Positions 41,927 to 50,462 of a stretch of DNA of 64,000 nucleotides are shown here, piece by piece. The notes under the pieces were generated by a model, which worked only from the letters and a program-made list of their open reading frames with translations, was not told the origin of the DNA and did no database searches. Position numbers and translations under genes: made by a program. Positions within the stretch are counted from its first letter, which is position 1. Each line of letters begins with the position of its first letter. The stretch comes from Rhodovastum sp963714255 (lineage in GTDB: Bacteria > Pseudomonadota > Alphaproteobacteria > Acetobacterales > Acetobacteraceae): contig CAVQNU010000017.1 in NCBI GenBank assembly GCA_963714255.1, forward strand, positions 60,598 to 124,597. The letters are read 5' to 3'.

Positions 41927-43183
41927 ATGAATCCTGCTGACTGGCTAAGCCGCGCCGCCGCCGCCGCAAGGAGCGCCTCGGGTGTGCTTGCGCGCATGTC
42001 GGATGTCGTCCGCAACGAAGCCCTGCGCGCCGCGGCGGCGGAGCTGCGCGCCCGCAGCCAAGCCATTGTCGCGGAAAACGCGCGTGACCTCGCCGCGTTC
42101 GATGCCGGCGGCGGCAGTGCCGCCTTCCGTGACCGCCTGGCGCTGACACCGGCCAGGGTGGAGGCGATGGCGCGTGGTTTGGACGACATCGCCGCTCTGC
42201 CCGATCCGCTGGCGCGCACGTTGGCCGACTGGACAAGGCCGAATGGATTGCGCATTCGCCGCATCGCGGCGCCGATCGGCGTCATCGGCATGATTTACGA
42301 AAGCCGCCCCAATGTGGGTGCCGATGCTGCCGGGCTGTGTCTGAAGGCGGGCAGTGCGGTGATTTTCCGCGGCGGCTCGGACAGTTTTCACAGTGCCGCG
42401 GCGATCCACGCGGCGGTTACGGCGGGCCTGGTTGCGGCCGGTGCCCCGGCCGAGGCGGTGCAGGTGCCGCCGGCGACCGACCGCGCCTATGTCGCCGCCA
42501 TGCTGGGCGCGGCGGGGCTGATCGACCTGATCATTCCGCGCGGCGGCAAGGGCCTGGTGGAGCGTGTATTGACCGAAGCGCGGGTGCCCGTGCTCGCCCA
42601 TGCCGAGGGGCTTTGCCACACCTATGTGCATGCGGCGGCCGAACCGGCGATGGCGCGGCGCGTCGTGGCGAACGCCAAGATGCGGCGCACCGGCATTTGC
42701 GGCGCCACCGAGACGCTGCTGATCGACGCGGCCGTCGCCCCGTCGCTGCTGCCGCTGCTGGTGGCGGATTTGCGGGCGCTGGGCTGCGATTTCCGCGCTG
42801 ACGACCGCGCCCGCGCGATCGTCGCGGACCTGCCGCCGGCCGGCGAGGCGGATTTCGACACCGAATGGCTTGACTCTGTTCTGTCGGTGGCCGTGGTGGA
42901 CGGAGTTGACGCCGCCATCGCCCATGTGCGGCGGCACGGCAGCGAACACACCGACGCGATCGTGACCCAGGACGAGGCCGCGGCGCGGCGCTTCATCGCC
43001 GGCATCGACAGTGCGGTGGCGATGTGGAACGCCTCCACCCAGTTCTGCGACGGCGGCGAGTTCGGCTTCGGCGCCGAGATCGGCATCGCCACCGGCCGCA
43101 TCCATGCGCGCGGGCCGGTCGGGTTGGAGCAGCTCACCACTTTCCGCTACGTGGTGACGGGCAACGGGCAGATCAGGGCGTGA
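41927..43183 (+). CDS. proA: Gamma-glutamyl phosphate reductase
   Basis: ProA reduces gamma-glutamyl phosphate to glutamate semialdehyde in proline synthesis. The 418-residue aldehyde-dehydrogenase-fold protein has APIGVIGMIYESRPNVGADAAGLC, the NADP region GGSDSFHSAAAI, and the catalytic Cys in MRRTGICGATETLL. The C-terminus GPVGLEQLTTFRYVV is typical of the family. The upstream frame extends into the repeat without homology, so the ATG at 41927 was chosen. The ribosome-site-like CGGAGA comes from the end of the repeat. nadD follows almost immediately. proB is not in the window. Confidence 0.95.
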   Translation: MNPADWLSRAAAAARSASGVLARMSDVVRNEALRAAAAELRARSQAIVAENARDLAAFDAGGGSAAFRDRLALTPARVEAMARGLDDIAALPDPLARTLADWTRPNGLRIRRIAAPIGVIGMIYESRPNVGADAAGLCLKAGSAVIFRGGSDSFHSAAAIHAAVTAGLVAAGAPAEAVQVPPATDRAYVAAMLGAAGLIDLIIPRGGKGLVERVLTEARVPVLAHAEGLCHTYVHAAAEPAMARRVVANAKMRRTGICGATETLLIDAAVAPSLLPLLVADLRALGCDFRADDRARAIVADLPPAGEADFDTEWLDSVLSVAVVDGVDAAIAHVRRHGSEHTDAIVTQDEAAARRFIAGIDSAVAMWNASTQFCDGGEFGFGAEIGIATGRIHARGPVGLEQLTTFRYVVTGNGQIRA

Positions 43184-43193
43184 GGCGGCCGAC

Positions 43194-43799
43194 CTGACCG
43201 CACCCGGCAAGTTTGGCGATTCCAGGCGCGCCCGCATCGGCCTGCTCGGCGGCTCGTTCAACCCGGCGCATGAGGGGCATCGCCATGTCGCCGAGCTGGC
43301 GCGAAGGCGGCTGCGGCTGCACCAGGTGTGGCTGCTGGTCTCGCCCGGCAATCCGCTGAAGCCGGTGGACGGCATGGCGACGCTGGCGGCGCGGCTGGCC
43401 GCGGCGCGGCGGATCGCCGACGGGCGGCGGATCGTGGCGACCGCCATCGAGGCGGCGCTGGGCACCCGCTATACCGACGACACGCTGCGCGCGCTGCGGC
43501 GGCGGTTTCCGCGCGTGCGGTTCGTGTGGGTGATGGGGGCGGACAATCTGGAGCAGTTGCCGCGCTGGCGGCGCTGGCGGGCGGTTGTCGCCGCCATGCC
43601 GTTTGCGGTGGTGCCGCGGCCCACCTACAATCACCGCGCGCTCGCGGGGCTGGCGGCGCGGCGGCTTCGCCGGGTGCGGCGCGCGGCCCACGCCGCCCCA
43701 GCCCTGGCCGGGATGGCGCCCCCGGCCTGGGTGTTCCTGCCGGCGCCGCAGCATGCCGCATCGGCCAGCGCCATCCGCGCGGCCCGTCCGGAACCCTGA
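43194..43799 (+). CDS. nadD: Nicotinate-nucleotide adenylyltransferase, probable CTG start
   Basis: NadD adenylates nicotinate mononucleotide in NAD synthesis. The coding frame contains the diagnostic GLLGGSFNPAHEGHRHVAELA (nucleotidyltransferase HxGH-type motif), WLLVSPGNPLKP, VMGADNLEQLPRW and the C-terminal ASASAIRAARPEP (SxTxxR-type). The frame upstream of the first motif has no ATG, GTG or TTG. The only fitting start is CTG at 43194 (LTAPGKFGDSRRARIG), with GAGGCGG upstream, giving 201 residues. It begins 11 bases after the proA stop. Its stop lies at the edge of rsfS. The start codon call is an inference; a base error is also possible. Confidence 0.85.
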   Translation: MTAPGKFGDSRRARIGLLGGSFNPAHEGHRHVAELARRRLRLHQVWLLVSPGNPLKPVDGMATLAARLAAARRIADGRRIVATAIEAALGTRYTDDTLRALRRRFPRVRFVWVMGADNLEQLPRWRRWRAVVAAMPFAVVPRPTYNHRALAGLAARRLRRVRRAAHAAPALAGMAPPAWVFLPAPQHAASASAIRAARPEP

Positions 43800-43930
43800 T
43801 CCGGGAGTACGATATCATCGCCAGGAAGCCCCCTGCCCCGCCTTCACCGCCGAAAGACCCGCCTGGCCCCGCCAAGAAGCTCGTGCCGGTGCGCAAGCGG
43901 GCGAGCCCGCGCAAGCCCTCCGGCCCCGCA

Positions 43931-44371
43931 ATGCCCGCCCCGCCGGGCACGCCGCGCAAGAAGGCAGTCGCCGCCGGCCCCAGACGGGTCAAGGCCCAGC
44001 CGCGCGAGGCCGCCGAGACCACCCGCCTGGACGAGCTGCAGCGGGTGATCGTCGGCAGCCTGGAGGACGACAAGGCGGAGAACATCGTCACCATCGAGCT
44101 GGCCGGGCGGGCCGCCTTCGCCGACCGCATGGTGGTGGCAACAGGTCTGGCCGACCGGCAGATCGCCGCCATGGCGACGCATCTGGAGGACAAGCTGGAA
44201 GAGGCCGGGCTGCAGCGGGTGCAAATCGAGGGTGCCACCGGGTCGGACTGGGTGCTGATCGATGCCGGCGACATCGTCGTGCATCTGTTCAAGCCCGAGG
44301 CGCGGACGATGTACGGGTTGGAGCGCATGTGGGGGGCCGAGCTGGACGAGGAGTCGCCGCCTCCTGGCTGA
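43931..44371 (+). CDS. rsfS: Ribosome silencing factor RsfS (Iojap family), start uncertain
   Basis: RsfS binds L14 and blocks subunit joining under starvation. The core domain TTRLDELQRVIVGSLEDDKAENIVTIELAG appears here in overlapping parts, followed by RMVVATGLADRQIAAMATHLEDK, GATGSDWVLIDAGDIVVHLF and YGLERMWG. The first ATG in frame (43931) gives 146 residues but has no ribosome site. The frame is open back to a CTG at 43796, which overlaps the nadD TGA (CTGA) and would add a basic Pro/Lys-rich extension (PAKKLVPVRKRASPRKPSG). That longer form is plausible. It lies directly between nadD and rlmH, the usual neighbours. Confidence 0.88.
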   Translation: MPAPPGTPRKKAVAAGPRRVKAQPREAAETTRLDELQRVIVGSLEDDKAENIVTIELAGRAAFADRMVVATGLADRQIAAMATHLEDKLEEAGLQRVQIEGATGSDWVLIDAGDIVVHLFKPEARTMYGLERMWGAELDEESPPPG

Positions 44372-44828
44372 ACTGCGCATCCTCGCCGTCGGGCGCATCG
44401 GCAGCGGGCCGGAGGCCGAGCTGGTGGCGCGTTATGCCGCCCGGACACGACCGGCGGTAATCCTCACTGAGGTCGCGGAGGGCCGTGGCAGCGCCGGCGA
44501 AATCCGCCGGCGGGAGGCGGGCGCCTTGCTGGCGGCGCTGCCGGCGAACGCGCTGGCGGTCGCGCTTGACCTGGGCGGCGAGGCGCCGGACAGCGAAGGC
44601 TTCGCGGGCCGGCTGGGGCGCTGGCTGGAGAGCGGGCGGGCGGTGTGTTTTCTCATTGGCGGCGCCGAGGGGCTGGACCGGTCGGTTCTGGACCGCGCCG
44701 ATGCGGTGCTGTCGCTGGGGCGGATGACATGGCCGCATATGCTGGCGCGGGTGATGCTCGCCGAGCAGATTTTCCGCGCCCGCGCTATTGCCGCGGGGCA
44801 TCCGTATCACCGCGCCGGACGGCCGTGA
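44364..44828 (+). CDS. rlmH: 23S rRNA pseudouridine1915 N3-methyltransferase, probable CTG start
   Basis: RlmH is a SPOUT methyltransferase acting on helix 69 of 23S rRNA. Recognisable parts: LRILAVGRIGSGPEAELVARYA, the knot motifs LALDLGGE-like VALDLGGEAPDSEGFA, CFLIGGAEGLDRSVLDRAD, and LSLGRMTWPHMLARVMLAEQIFRA with the C-terminal HPYHRAGRP. No ATG, GTG or TTG lies close to the conserved beginning. CTG at 44364 gives 154 residues, almost exactly the family length, with GAGGAG about 11 bases upstream. It overlaps the rsfS stop by eight bases. Its stop overlaps the next start (TGATG). Confidence 0.9.
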   Translation: MAELRILAVGRIGSGPEAELVARYAARTRPAVILTEVAEGRGSAGEIRRREAGALLAALPANALAVALDLGGEAPDSEGFAGRLGRWLESGRAVCFLIGGAEGLDRSVLDRADAVLSLGRMTWPHMLARVMLAEQIFRARAIAAGHPYHRAGRP

Positions 44829-45841
44829 TGGACGGCGGCGGACGCTCTGGCGGCGAGGGTCTCCCCGATCTTCACCAACGCCGGGTCCGTGCAGCCGCGG
44901 CGGAAACCTGGACCATGCTGGCCGGGCAGCACGGCGGGCAAATCATAAGCGACACGCCGGCAACGCTGCTCGTCCACGCCCACGCGCTGGGCTGGATGGC
45001 GACCCTCCCGGCGGACTGCATCCACGGCATCCCGACCGACCCGCCCTACGGGCTGGTGGAGTACGCAGAAAAAGACCACGCCAAGCTGCGCAGCGGAAAC
45101 GGCGGGGTGTGGCGGATTCCCCCCGCCTTCGACGGCTGCCAGCGCGCCCCGCTGCCGCGCTTCACGGTGCTGACGGCGGCGGACCGCTTGCGGCTCGAGG
45201 CGTTCTTCACCGAATTCGCCGGCCACGCCCTGCGGGTGCTGGTGCCGGGCGGGCACCTCATCATCGCCTCGAACCCATTGCTGTCGTCGGCGGTGTTCGC
45301 GGCCATCGAACGCAGTGGGCTGGAGAAGCGCGGCGAAGTGATCCGCCTGGTGCAAACCCTGCGCGGCGGCGACCGGCCGAAAGGCGCGGAGGACCAGTTC
45401 CCGGACGTGAGCGTCATGCCGCGCTCGGGTTGGGAGCCGTGGGGCATCTTCCGCAAGAAACTGTCGGAAAAGACCGTGGCGGCCAATTTGCGGCGCTGGG
45501 GCACCGGCGGCCTGCGGCGGGTCTCGGCGGACGAGCCGTTCCGCGACGTGATCCGCTCGGCGCCGACGCAGCCGGCCGAGCGGGCCCTGTCGCCACATCC
45601 GTCGCTGAAGCCGCAGGCCTTCATGCGGCAAGTGGTGCGCGCCATCCTGCCGGTGGGCGAAGGGCTTTTGTACGACCCGTTCGCCGGTGGCGGCGCGACG
45701 CTCGCCGCGGCACACCGGCTCGGGGTTGCCTCGGTCGGGACGGAACTGGACGCCGCCTATGTGACCGTGGCCGCCTCCGGTATCCCGCGGCTGGCGGCGT
45801 TCGAGCCGCGCCCGGCTTGCGTGGAGGACGGCATCGGCTGA
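44828..45841 (+). CDS. Orphan DNA methyltransferase (N6-adenine or N4-cytosine)
   Basis: A 337-residue member of the N6/N4 DNA methyltransferase group. The catalytic motif IV TDPPYGLVEYAE lies N-terminal and the AdoMet-binding motif I LYDPFAGGGATLAAAHRLG lies C-terminal, the beta-type order. The intervening region has VPGGHLIIASNPLLSSAVF. SPHPSLKPQAFMRQVVRAI just before motif I is common in this class (motif X-like). No restriction endonuclease is nearby, so it is probably a solitary or regulatory methylase. The ATG at 44828 overlaps the rlmH stop; an ATG at 44915 is an alternative. Target sequence unknown. Confidence 0.85.
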   Translation: MDGGGRSGGEGLPDLHQRRVRAAAAETWTMLAGQHGGQIISDTPATLLVHAHALGWMATLPADCIHGIPTDPPYGLVEYAEKDHAKLRSGNGGVWRIPPAFDGCQRAPLPRFTVLTAADRLRLEAFFTEFAGHALRVLVPGGHLIIASNPLLSSAVFAAIERSGLEKRGEVIRLVQTLRGGDRPKGAEDQFPDVSVMPRSGWEPWGIFRKKLSEKTVAANLRRWGTGGLRRVSADEPFRDVIRSAPTQPAERALSPHPSLKPQAFMRQVVRAILPVGEGLLYDPFAGGGATLAAAHRLGVASVGTELDAAYVTVAASGIPRLAAFEPRPACVEDGIG

Positions 45842-45993
45842 ATTCACCCCGCGCGGGTGGTCTGCAGCCAGAATGCGCCCAAGTAAGGCGCGCAGTTCAA
45901 CAATAGCACAAACTCCGCCCGCGCTCCGTTGTCCGCCCGGCGGCATGAGCGTAGGAAAATCAACCGCCCACCACGCCAGGAGCGCCCCGCCCC

Positions 45994-47517
45994 ATGCCGA
46001 ACCCGCCCCGCCCGGTCATGCTCGTCGTCCTCGATGGCTGGGGCTGGCGCGAGGACATCGCGGACAACGCCGTGCGGCTGGCCCGCACGCCCAGCTTCGA
46101 CCGGCTCTGGGCCACCTGCCCGCACGCCTTCCTGCATACCTCCGGCCTCGATGTCGGGCTGCCCGAGGGACAGATGGGCAATTCCGAGGTCGGGCACATG
46201 AATATCGGCGCCGGACGGGTGGTCATGCAGGACCTGCCCCGCATCGGCCTGGCGATCGCGGATGGCTCGATCGAGACGGCGCCGGCCCTGCTCGCGCTGA
46301 TCGCCGCACTGCGGCACAGCGGCGGCACCTGCCACCTGATGGGCCTGGTCTCGCCGGGCGGGGTGCATGCGCACCAGGACCATGCCGCGGCGCTGGCCAC
46401 CATCCTGACGCGCGCGGGCGTGAAGGTGGCGGCGCACGCCTTCACCGACGGGCGCGACACGCCGCCGCAATCCGGCCGCGAGGATATCGCCCGCTTCCAG
46501 TCCGCCCTGCCGGAAGGCGCGCGTATCGCCACCGTGTCCGGCCGCTACTACGCCATGGACCGCGACAAACGCTGGGAGCGGGTGGAAAAGGCCTATATGG
46601 CCGTGGCGGAAGGCCAGGGCGCGCGCTTCGCCGAGCCGGTCGCGGCCGTGACCGCCGCCTACGCCGAGGGCGTGACCGACGAATTCGTCATCCCGGCCGT
46701 CATCGGTGGCTACACGGGCATGCGCGACGGCGACGGCATCCTGTGCTTCAATTTCCGCGCCGACCGGGTGCGCGAACTGCTCGGCGCGCTGACCGATCCG
46801 GAATTCTCGGGCTTTGCCCGGCCGCGCCCCATCCGCTTCGCCGCCGCCGCCGGCATGACGCATTACAGCGACGCGCTGGCGCAGCGCCTGGGCATCCTGT
46901 TCCCGCCCGAATCGCTGGCCAACCAGCTCGGCCAGGTGGTGGCGCGCGCCGGGCGCACCCAACTCCGCATGGCCGAGACGGAGAAATATCCGCACGTCAC
47001 CTATTTCATGAACGGCGGCGAGGAAACGCCCAACCCGGGCGAGGACCGCATCATGGTGCCCTCGCCCAAGGTCGCCACCTACGATTTGCAGCCGGAAATG
47101 TCGGCCCCCGAACTGACCGACAAGGCGGTGGCGCAGATCGCGTCCGGGAAATACGACCTGATCGTGCTGAACTACGCCAACACCGACATGGTGGGGCACA
47201 CCGGCAGCCTGCCGGCCGCCATCACGGCAGTGGAAACGGTGGATGCGGGGCTGGGGCGCATCCTTGCGGCGGTCGAACGCCAGGGCGGCGCGCTGCTGGT
47301 GACCGCCGATCACGGCAATTGCGAACTGATGCGCGACCCGGAGACGGGCGGGCCACATACCGCCCATACCACCAACCCGGTTCCCGTCATCCTGGCCGGG
47401 ACGGCGGTGACACACCTCCATGACGGGCGCTTGGCCGATGTCGCGCCGACACTGCTGGCGCTGATGGGGCTGCCGCAGCCGGCGGAGATGACGGGGCGGG
47501 CGCTGGTTGAGGGGTAG
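45994..47517 (+). CDS. gpmI: 2,3-bisphosphoglycerate-independent phosphoglycerate mutase
   Basis: iPGM interconverts 3- and 2-phosphoglycerate using two metal ions. The 507-residue product begins MPNPPRPVMLVVLDGWGWRED. Ser64 in QMGNSEVGHMNIGAGR is the phosphoserine nucleophile. Metal and substrate motifs include HAFTDGRDTPPQSG, GRYYAMDRDKRWERV, NFRADRVRELL, and near the C-terminus NYANTDMVGHTG and TADHGNCELM. It is followed by full repeat copy 13. Along with gap and pgk it provides glycolytic capacity. Confidence 0.97.
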   Translation: MPNPPRPVMLVVLDGWGWREDIADNAVRLARTPSFDRLWATCPHAFLHTSGLDVGLPEGQMGNSEVGHMNIGAGRVVMQDLPRIGLAIADGSIETAPALLALIAALRHSGGTCHLMGLVSPGGVHAHQDHAAALATILTRAGVKVAAHAFTDGRDTPPQSGREDIARFQSALPEGARIATVSGRYYAMDRDKRWERVEKAYMAVAEGQGARFAEPVAAVTAAYAEGVTDEFVIPAVIGGYTGMRDGDGILCFNFRADRVRELLGALTDPEFSGFARPRPIRFAAAAGMTHYSDALAQRLGILFPPESLANQLGQVVARAGRTQLRMAETEKYPHVTYFMNGGEETPNPGEDRIMVPSPKVATYDLQPEMSAPELTDKAVAQIASGKYDLIVLNYANTDMVGHTGSLPAAITAVETVDAGLGRILAAVERQGGALLVTADHGNCELMRDPETGGPHTAHTTNPVPVILAGTAVTHLHDGRLADVAPTLLALMGLPQPAEMTGRALVEG

Positions 47518-47525
47518 GATGGCGA

Positions 47526-47731
47526 GGAAGGAAGGCCAGGGCTCTGCCCTGGACCCGCCAGGGGGCAGTGGCCCCCTGGACCCCGCTACTTTAGGCATTT
47601 GTTATGAGAGGGGGGTGAGGTGATGAACCGGTTCACCGCCTCCCCCCCCTCTCAAGACAAATGCCTAAAAGTAATGGGTTCCAAGGGGCCACTGCCCCTT
47701 GGCGGGGTCCAGGGGCAGAGCCCCTGGCCTT
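47526..47731. repeat. Composite palindromic repeat, copy 13 (full length)
   Basis: Full nested form. Central arms AGGCATTTGTTATGAGAGG and CCTCTCAAGACAAATGCCT pair with two mismatches around GAACCGGTTC. The right inner and outer hairpins carry additional G/C bases (GGGGTCCAGGGGCAGAGCCCCTGG). Its right half is open in the frame that continues into the EnvC-like gene, and supplies a GAGG-type ribosome site and ATG. Confidence 0.9.
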
Positions 47732-48888
47732 ACTTGCTTGCCGCCCTCCTCAGCCTAGTTCCCGCCGTCGCCCCCGCCGAAACACTCCAGGAAGCCGAAG
47801 CCCGCGTGCGCGCAGCCAGGGTCGAAGAACAGCGCCTCGCCGCCGAGCGGGTTGCCGCGGCGGCCAGGTTGCGCAGCCTGGAAACCGTCACCGCCGCGAC
47901 CGCTAACCAGGTCGCCGAACTGGCGCAGCGCCAGCGCGAGGCGGAGGCGCAACTCCAGCGGCGCACCGAAGAACTGGCGCCGATGCTGCCGGTCATGGAG
48001 CGTCTGGCGCTCTACCCCGCCGAGACGCTGCTGGCGGTGCCGCTGTCGCCCGAAGATTCGGTGCGCGGCTTGCTGGTGCTGGGAACGATCGGCCGCCAGT
48101 TGGCAGCCGACGCCGCCGCGGTGCGTGCCGGGCAGGCCGAGGCGACACGGCGGCGGCAGGCAACCGAGGCGGAACTGCCCACACTCGCAGCCGCGCAAAG
48201 CCAGCAGGCGCACGAGGCGGCGGCGCTCGACGCCCAGCTCAGCCAGGCCCGCGCGCAACGCCACGAGGCCGAGGACGACGCCTCCGAAGCGTCACGCCGG
48301 GCCGCGGCCGAAGCGGCCCGGGCGGAGAACCTGCGGGCGGCCCTGGCGAAGCTGGAGGCCGAGCGGCGCGCGGCCGGCGAGCGCGCCCGCGCCGAAGCCG
48401 CGGCGGCGGCACGGCAGAAGCGGGAGGCCGACGCGGCGGTGGCGCACCGGCGGGAGGAAGCGCTGGCACAGCCGGCCGGGCCGGGCCTGGGCGACGCGCA
48501 TGCCCGGTTGACCGCGCCGGTGGCCGGCAGCATCATGCGCGGATGGGCCGCTGACGGCGATTCCGGCCCCGCCAATGGTGTGACGTACGGCGCCCCGCCG
48601 GGGGCACGGGTGGTTTCTCCTTGCACGGGCCGGGTGGTGTTTGCCAGCCCGTTTCGCAGTTATGGCCTTCTTCTGATCGTTGATTGCGGCGGCGGCTGGC
48701 ACGCGGTGCTGGCGGGACTCGACCATTTCGACGCCCAGGCCGGGGACACGGTACGCGAGGGCGAGCCGGTGGGCGTGATGCCAAGCTGGGACCCGCGCGC
48801 CGGCGGGTCGCGGCCAGGACTGTACCTGGAGTTGCGGAAAGGCGGGCAGCCCGTCAACCCGGCCCCCTACCTGCATGCGAAGGGCTGA
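47623..48888 (+). CDS. EnvC-like murein hydrolase activator (degenerate M23), N-terminus inside a repeat
   Basis: Periplasmic proteins of this type activate amidases during cell division. The hydrophobic YLLAALLSLVPAVAPA reads as a signal peptide, followed by a long coiled coil (about residues 58-285, many Ala/Glu/Arg/Gln), and a C-terminal LytM-like domain from about residue 290 (APVAGSIMRGWAADGDSG, GRVVFASPFRSYGLLLIVDCGGG, PGLYLELRKGGQPVNP). The HxH and other zinc ligands of active M23 peptidases are missing, as in EnvC. The start is uncertain: no ATG lies between the repeat and the signal peptide. The ATG at 47623, inside repeat copy 13 with GAGGGGGG upstream, gives 421 residues; ATG 47674 or TTG 47734 are alternatives. 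Confidence 0.85.
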   Translation: MNRFTASPPSQDKCLKVMGSKGPLPLGGVQGQSPWPYLLAALLSLVPAVAPAETLQEAEARVRAARVEEQRLAAERVAAAARLRSLETVTAATANQVAELAQRQREAEAQLQRRTEELAPMLPVMERLALYPAETLLAVPLSPEDSVRGLLVLGTIGRQLAADAAAVRAGQAEATRRRQATEAELPTLAAAQSQQAHEAAALDAQLSQARAQRHEAEDDASEASRRAAAEAARAENLRAALAKLEAERRAAGERARAEAAAAARQKREADAAVAHRREEALAQPAGPGLGDAHARLTAPVAGSIMRGWAADGDSGPANGVTYGAPPGARVVSPCTGRVVFASPFRSYGLLLIVDCGGGWHAVLAGLDHFDAQAGDTVREGEPVGVMPSWDPRAGGSRPGLYLELRKGGQPVNPAPYLHAKG

Positions 48889-49007
48889 CGGCCAGGTTCG
48901 TGCTTCCCTGTCAGCTCCGGCTGCAGGATATATATTGAAGTGGGTCCAGGGTGAAATCCCGCCGACCGTTACCAAGTTTTGCGCTCTCGCGCATGAGGAA
49001 ACCTTCG

Positions 49008-50393
49008 ATGAAGCTTCGCACCGGCCTGCTGCTGGGAGCCGCCTTTGGCGCAGGAGTGGCGATCGGCCCCGCCTCCGGCTTTCTGGAGCAGCATTTCGGC
49101 CTGCAATTCCTGCCCGCCGCCCTGGCGCAGGACGGCGGACGGGCTGAGACCTACCGCCTGCTGACCCTGTTCGGCGACGTGTTCGAGCGCGTCCGCGCCG
49201 AGTATGTCGAGCCGGTCAACGACACCGACCTGGTCGAAAACGCCATCAACGGCATGCTGACCGGGCTCGACCCGCACAGCAACTACATGAACGCGAAGTC
49301 CTTCCGCGACATGCAGGTGCAGACCCGCGGCGAGTTCGGCGGCCTCGGCATCGAGGTGACGCAGGACAACGGGTTCATCAAGGTGATCAGCCCGATCGAC
49401 GACACCCCGGCCAGCCGCGCCGGCATCAAGTCGGGCGACCTGATCCTGGCGCTCGACGGGCAGACCGTGCAGGGGCTGAGCCTGAACGACGCGGTCGACA
49501 AAATGCGCGGCGCGCCCAACTCCAGGATCAAGCTGACCATCCGCCGCGAAGGCCAGGACACCCCGCTGGAGGTGGCGCTGACCCGCGAGGTAATCCGCAT
49601 CCAGGTGGTGAAGTCGCATCTGGAAGGCGGCGACATCGCCTATGTCCGCGTCACCAGCTTCAACGAGCAGACCGATGCCGGACTGCGCCGGGCGCTGACC
49701 GCGCTGAAGCAGCAGGCCGGCGACAAGCTGCGCGGCATCATCCTGGACCTGCGCAACAATCCGGGCGGGCTGCTCGACCAGGCGGTGGCGGTGTCGAACG
49801 ACTTCATCGACCAGGGCGAGATTGTCTCCACCCGCGCGCGCCACCCCGAAGACAGCCAGCGCTGGAACGCCAAGGCCGGCGACGTGACCGGCGGGCTGCC
49901 AGTGGTGGTGCTGATCAACGGCGGCTCGGCCTCGGCGAGCGAGATCGTCGCCGGCGCGCTGCAGGACCATCAGCGGGCGATTCTGCTGGGCACCCGCAGC
50001 TTCGGCAAGGGCTCGGTGCAGACGGTCATTCCGCTGCCCGGCAACGGGGCGATGCGGCTGACCACGGCGCGCTATTACACCCCGTCCGGCCGGTCGATCC
50101 AGGGGCTGGGCATCACCCCGGATGTGGAGGTCGCGGCCACCCGCGAGGAAAAGCCGCATTTCATGCCCGACCGCGAGGCCGACCTGAACCGCGCGCTGAG
50201 CAACTCCGGCGGCACCACGGAGGCCGCCGCGCCGCCGCGCACCGACCTGCCGCCGATCGTTCGCGACATCCCCAAGCTGCCGCCGGAGAACTGGCCCGCT
50301 TACGACGCCGCCAAGCCGGAAACCGACTTCCAGTTGCAGCAGGCGTTGGCGGTGGTGCGCGCCATGCCGGCTGGCAAGCACGCCGCCCGCTAG
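49008..50393 (+). CDS. ctpA: Carboxy-terminal processing protease, S41 family
   Basis: CtpA-type proteases cut C-termini of envelope proteins and often control peptidoglycan hydrolases. The 461-residue product has an N-terminal signal or anchor (TGLLLGAAFGAGVAIG), a PDZ domain (FGGLGIEVTQDNGFIKVISPIDDTPASRAGI), and the S41 domain with catalytic Ser309 in GGSASASEIVAGAL and Lys334 in SFGKGSVQT. GAGGAAA lies six bases before the ATG at 49008. Two other in-frame starts upstream (GTG 48951, ATG 48993) are less likely. It follows the EnvC-like gene and precedes the deacetylase-like gene, an order common in alphaproteobacteria. Confidence 0.95.
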   Translation: MKLRTGLLLGAAFGAGVAIGPASGFLEQHFGLQFLPAALAQDGGRAETYRLLTLFGDVFERVRAEYVEPVNDTDLVENAINGMLTGLDPHSNYMNAKSFRDMQVQTRGEFGGLGIEVTQDNGFIKVISPIDDTPASRAGIKSGDLILALDGQTVQGLSLNDAVDKMRGAPNSRIKLTIRREGQDTPLEVALTREVIRIQVVKSHLEGGDIAYVRVTSFNEQTDAGLRRALTALKQQAGDKLRGIILDLRNNPGGLLDQAVAVSNDFIDQGEIVSTRARHPEDSQRWNAKAGDVTGGLPVVVLINGGSASASEIVAGALQDHQRAILLGTRSFGKGSVQTVIPLPGNGAMRLTTARYYTPSGRSIQGLGITPDVEVAATREEKPHFMPDREADLNRALSNSGGTTEAAAPPRTDLPPIVRDIPKLPPENWPAYDAAKPETDFQLQQALAVVRAMPAGKHAAR

Positions 50394-50462
50394 ATCAGGC
50401 GGCGGGCAATCCGCTAAGATCGGCGCGGCCGGATCGGTCCGGTAGCGCAAGAGGATGGCCCG

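Noticed and set aside
43328..43930. Long upstream extension of rsfS back into nadD
   Set aside because: Most of it is out-of-frame nadD sequence; only the part after 43796 could belong to rsfS.
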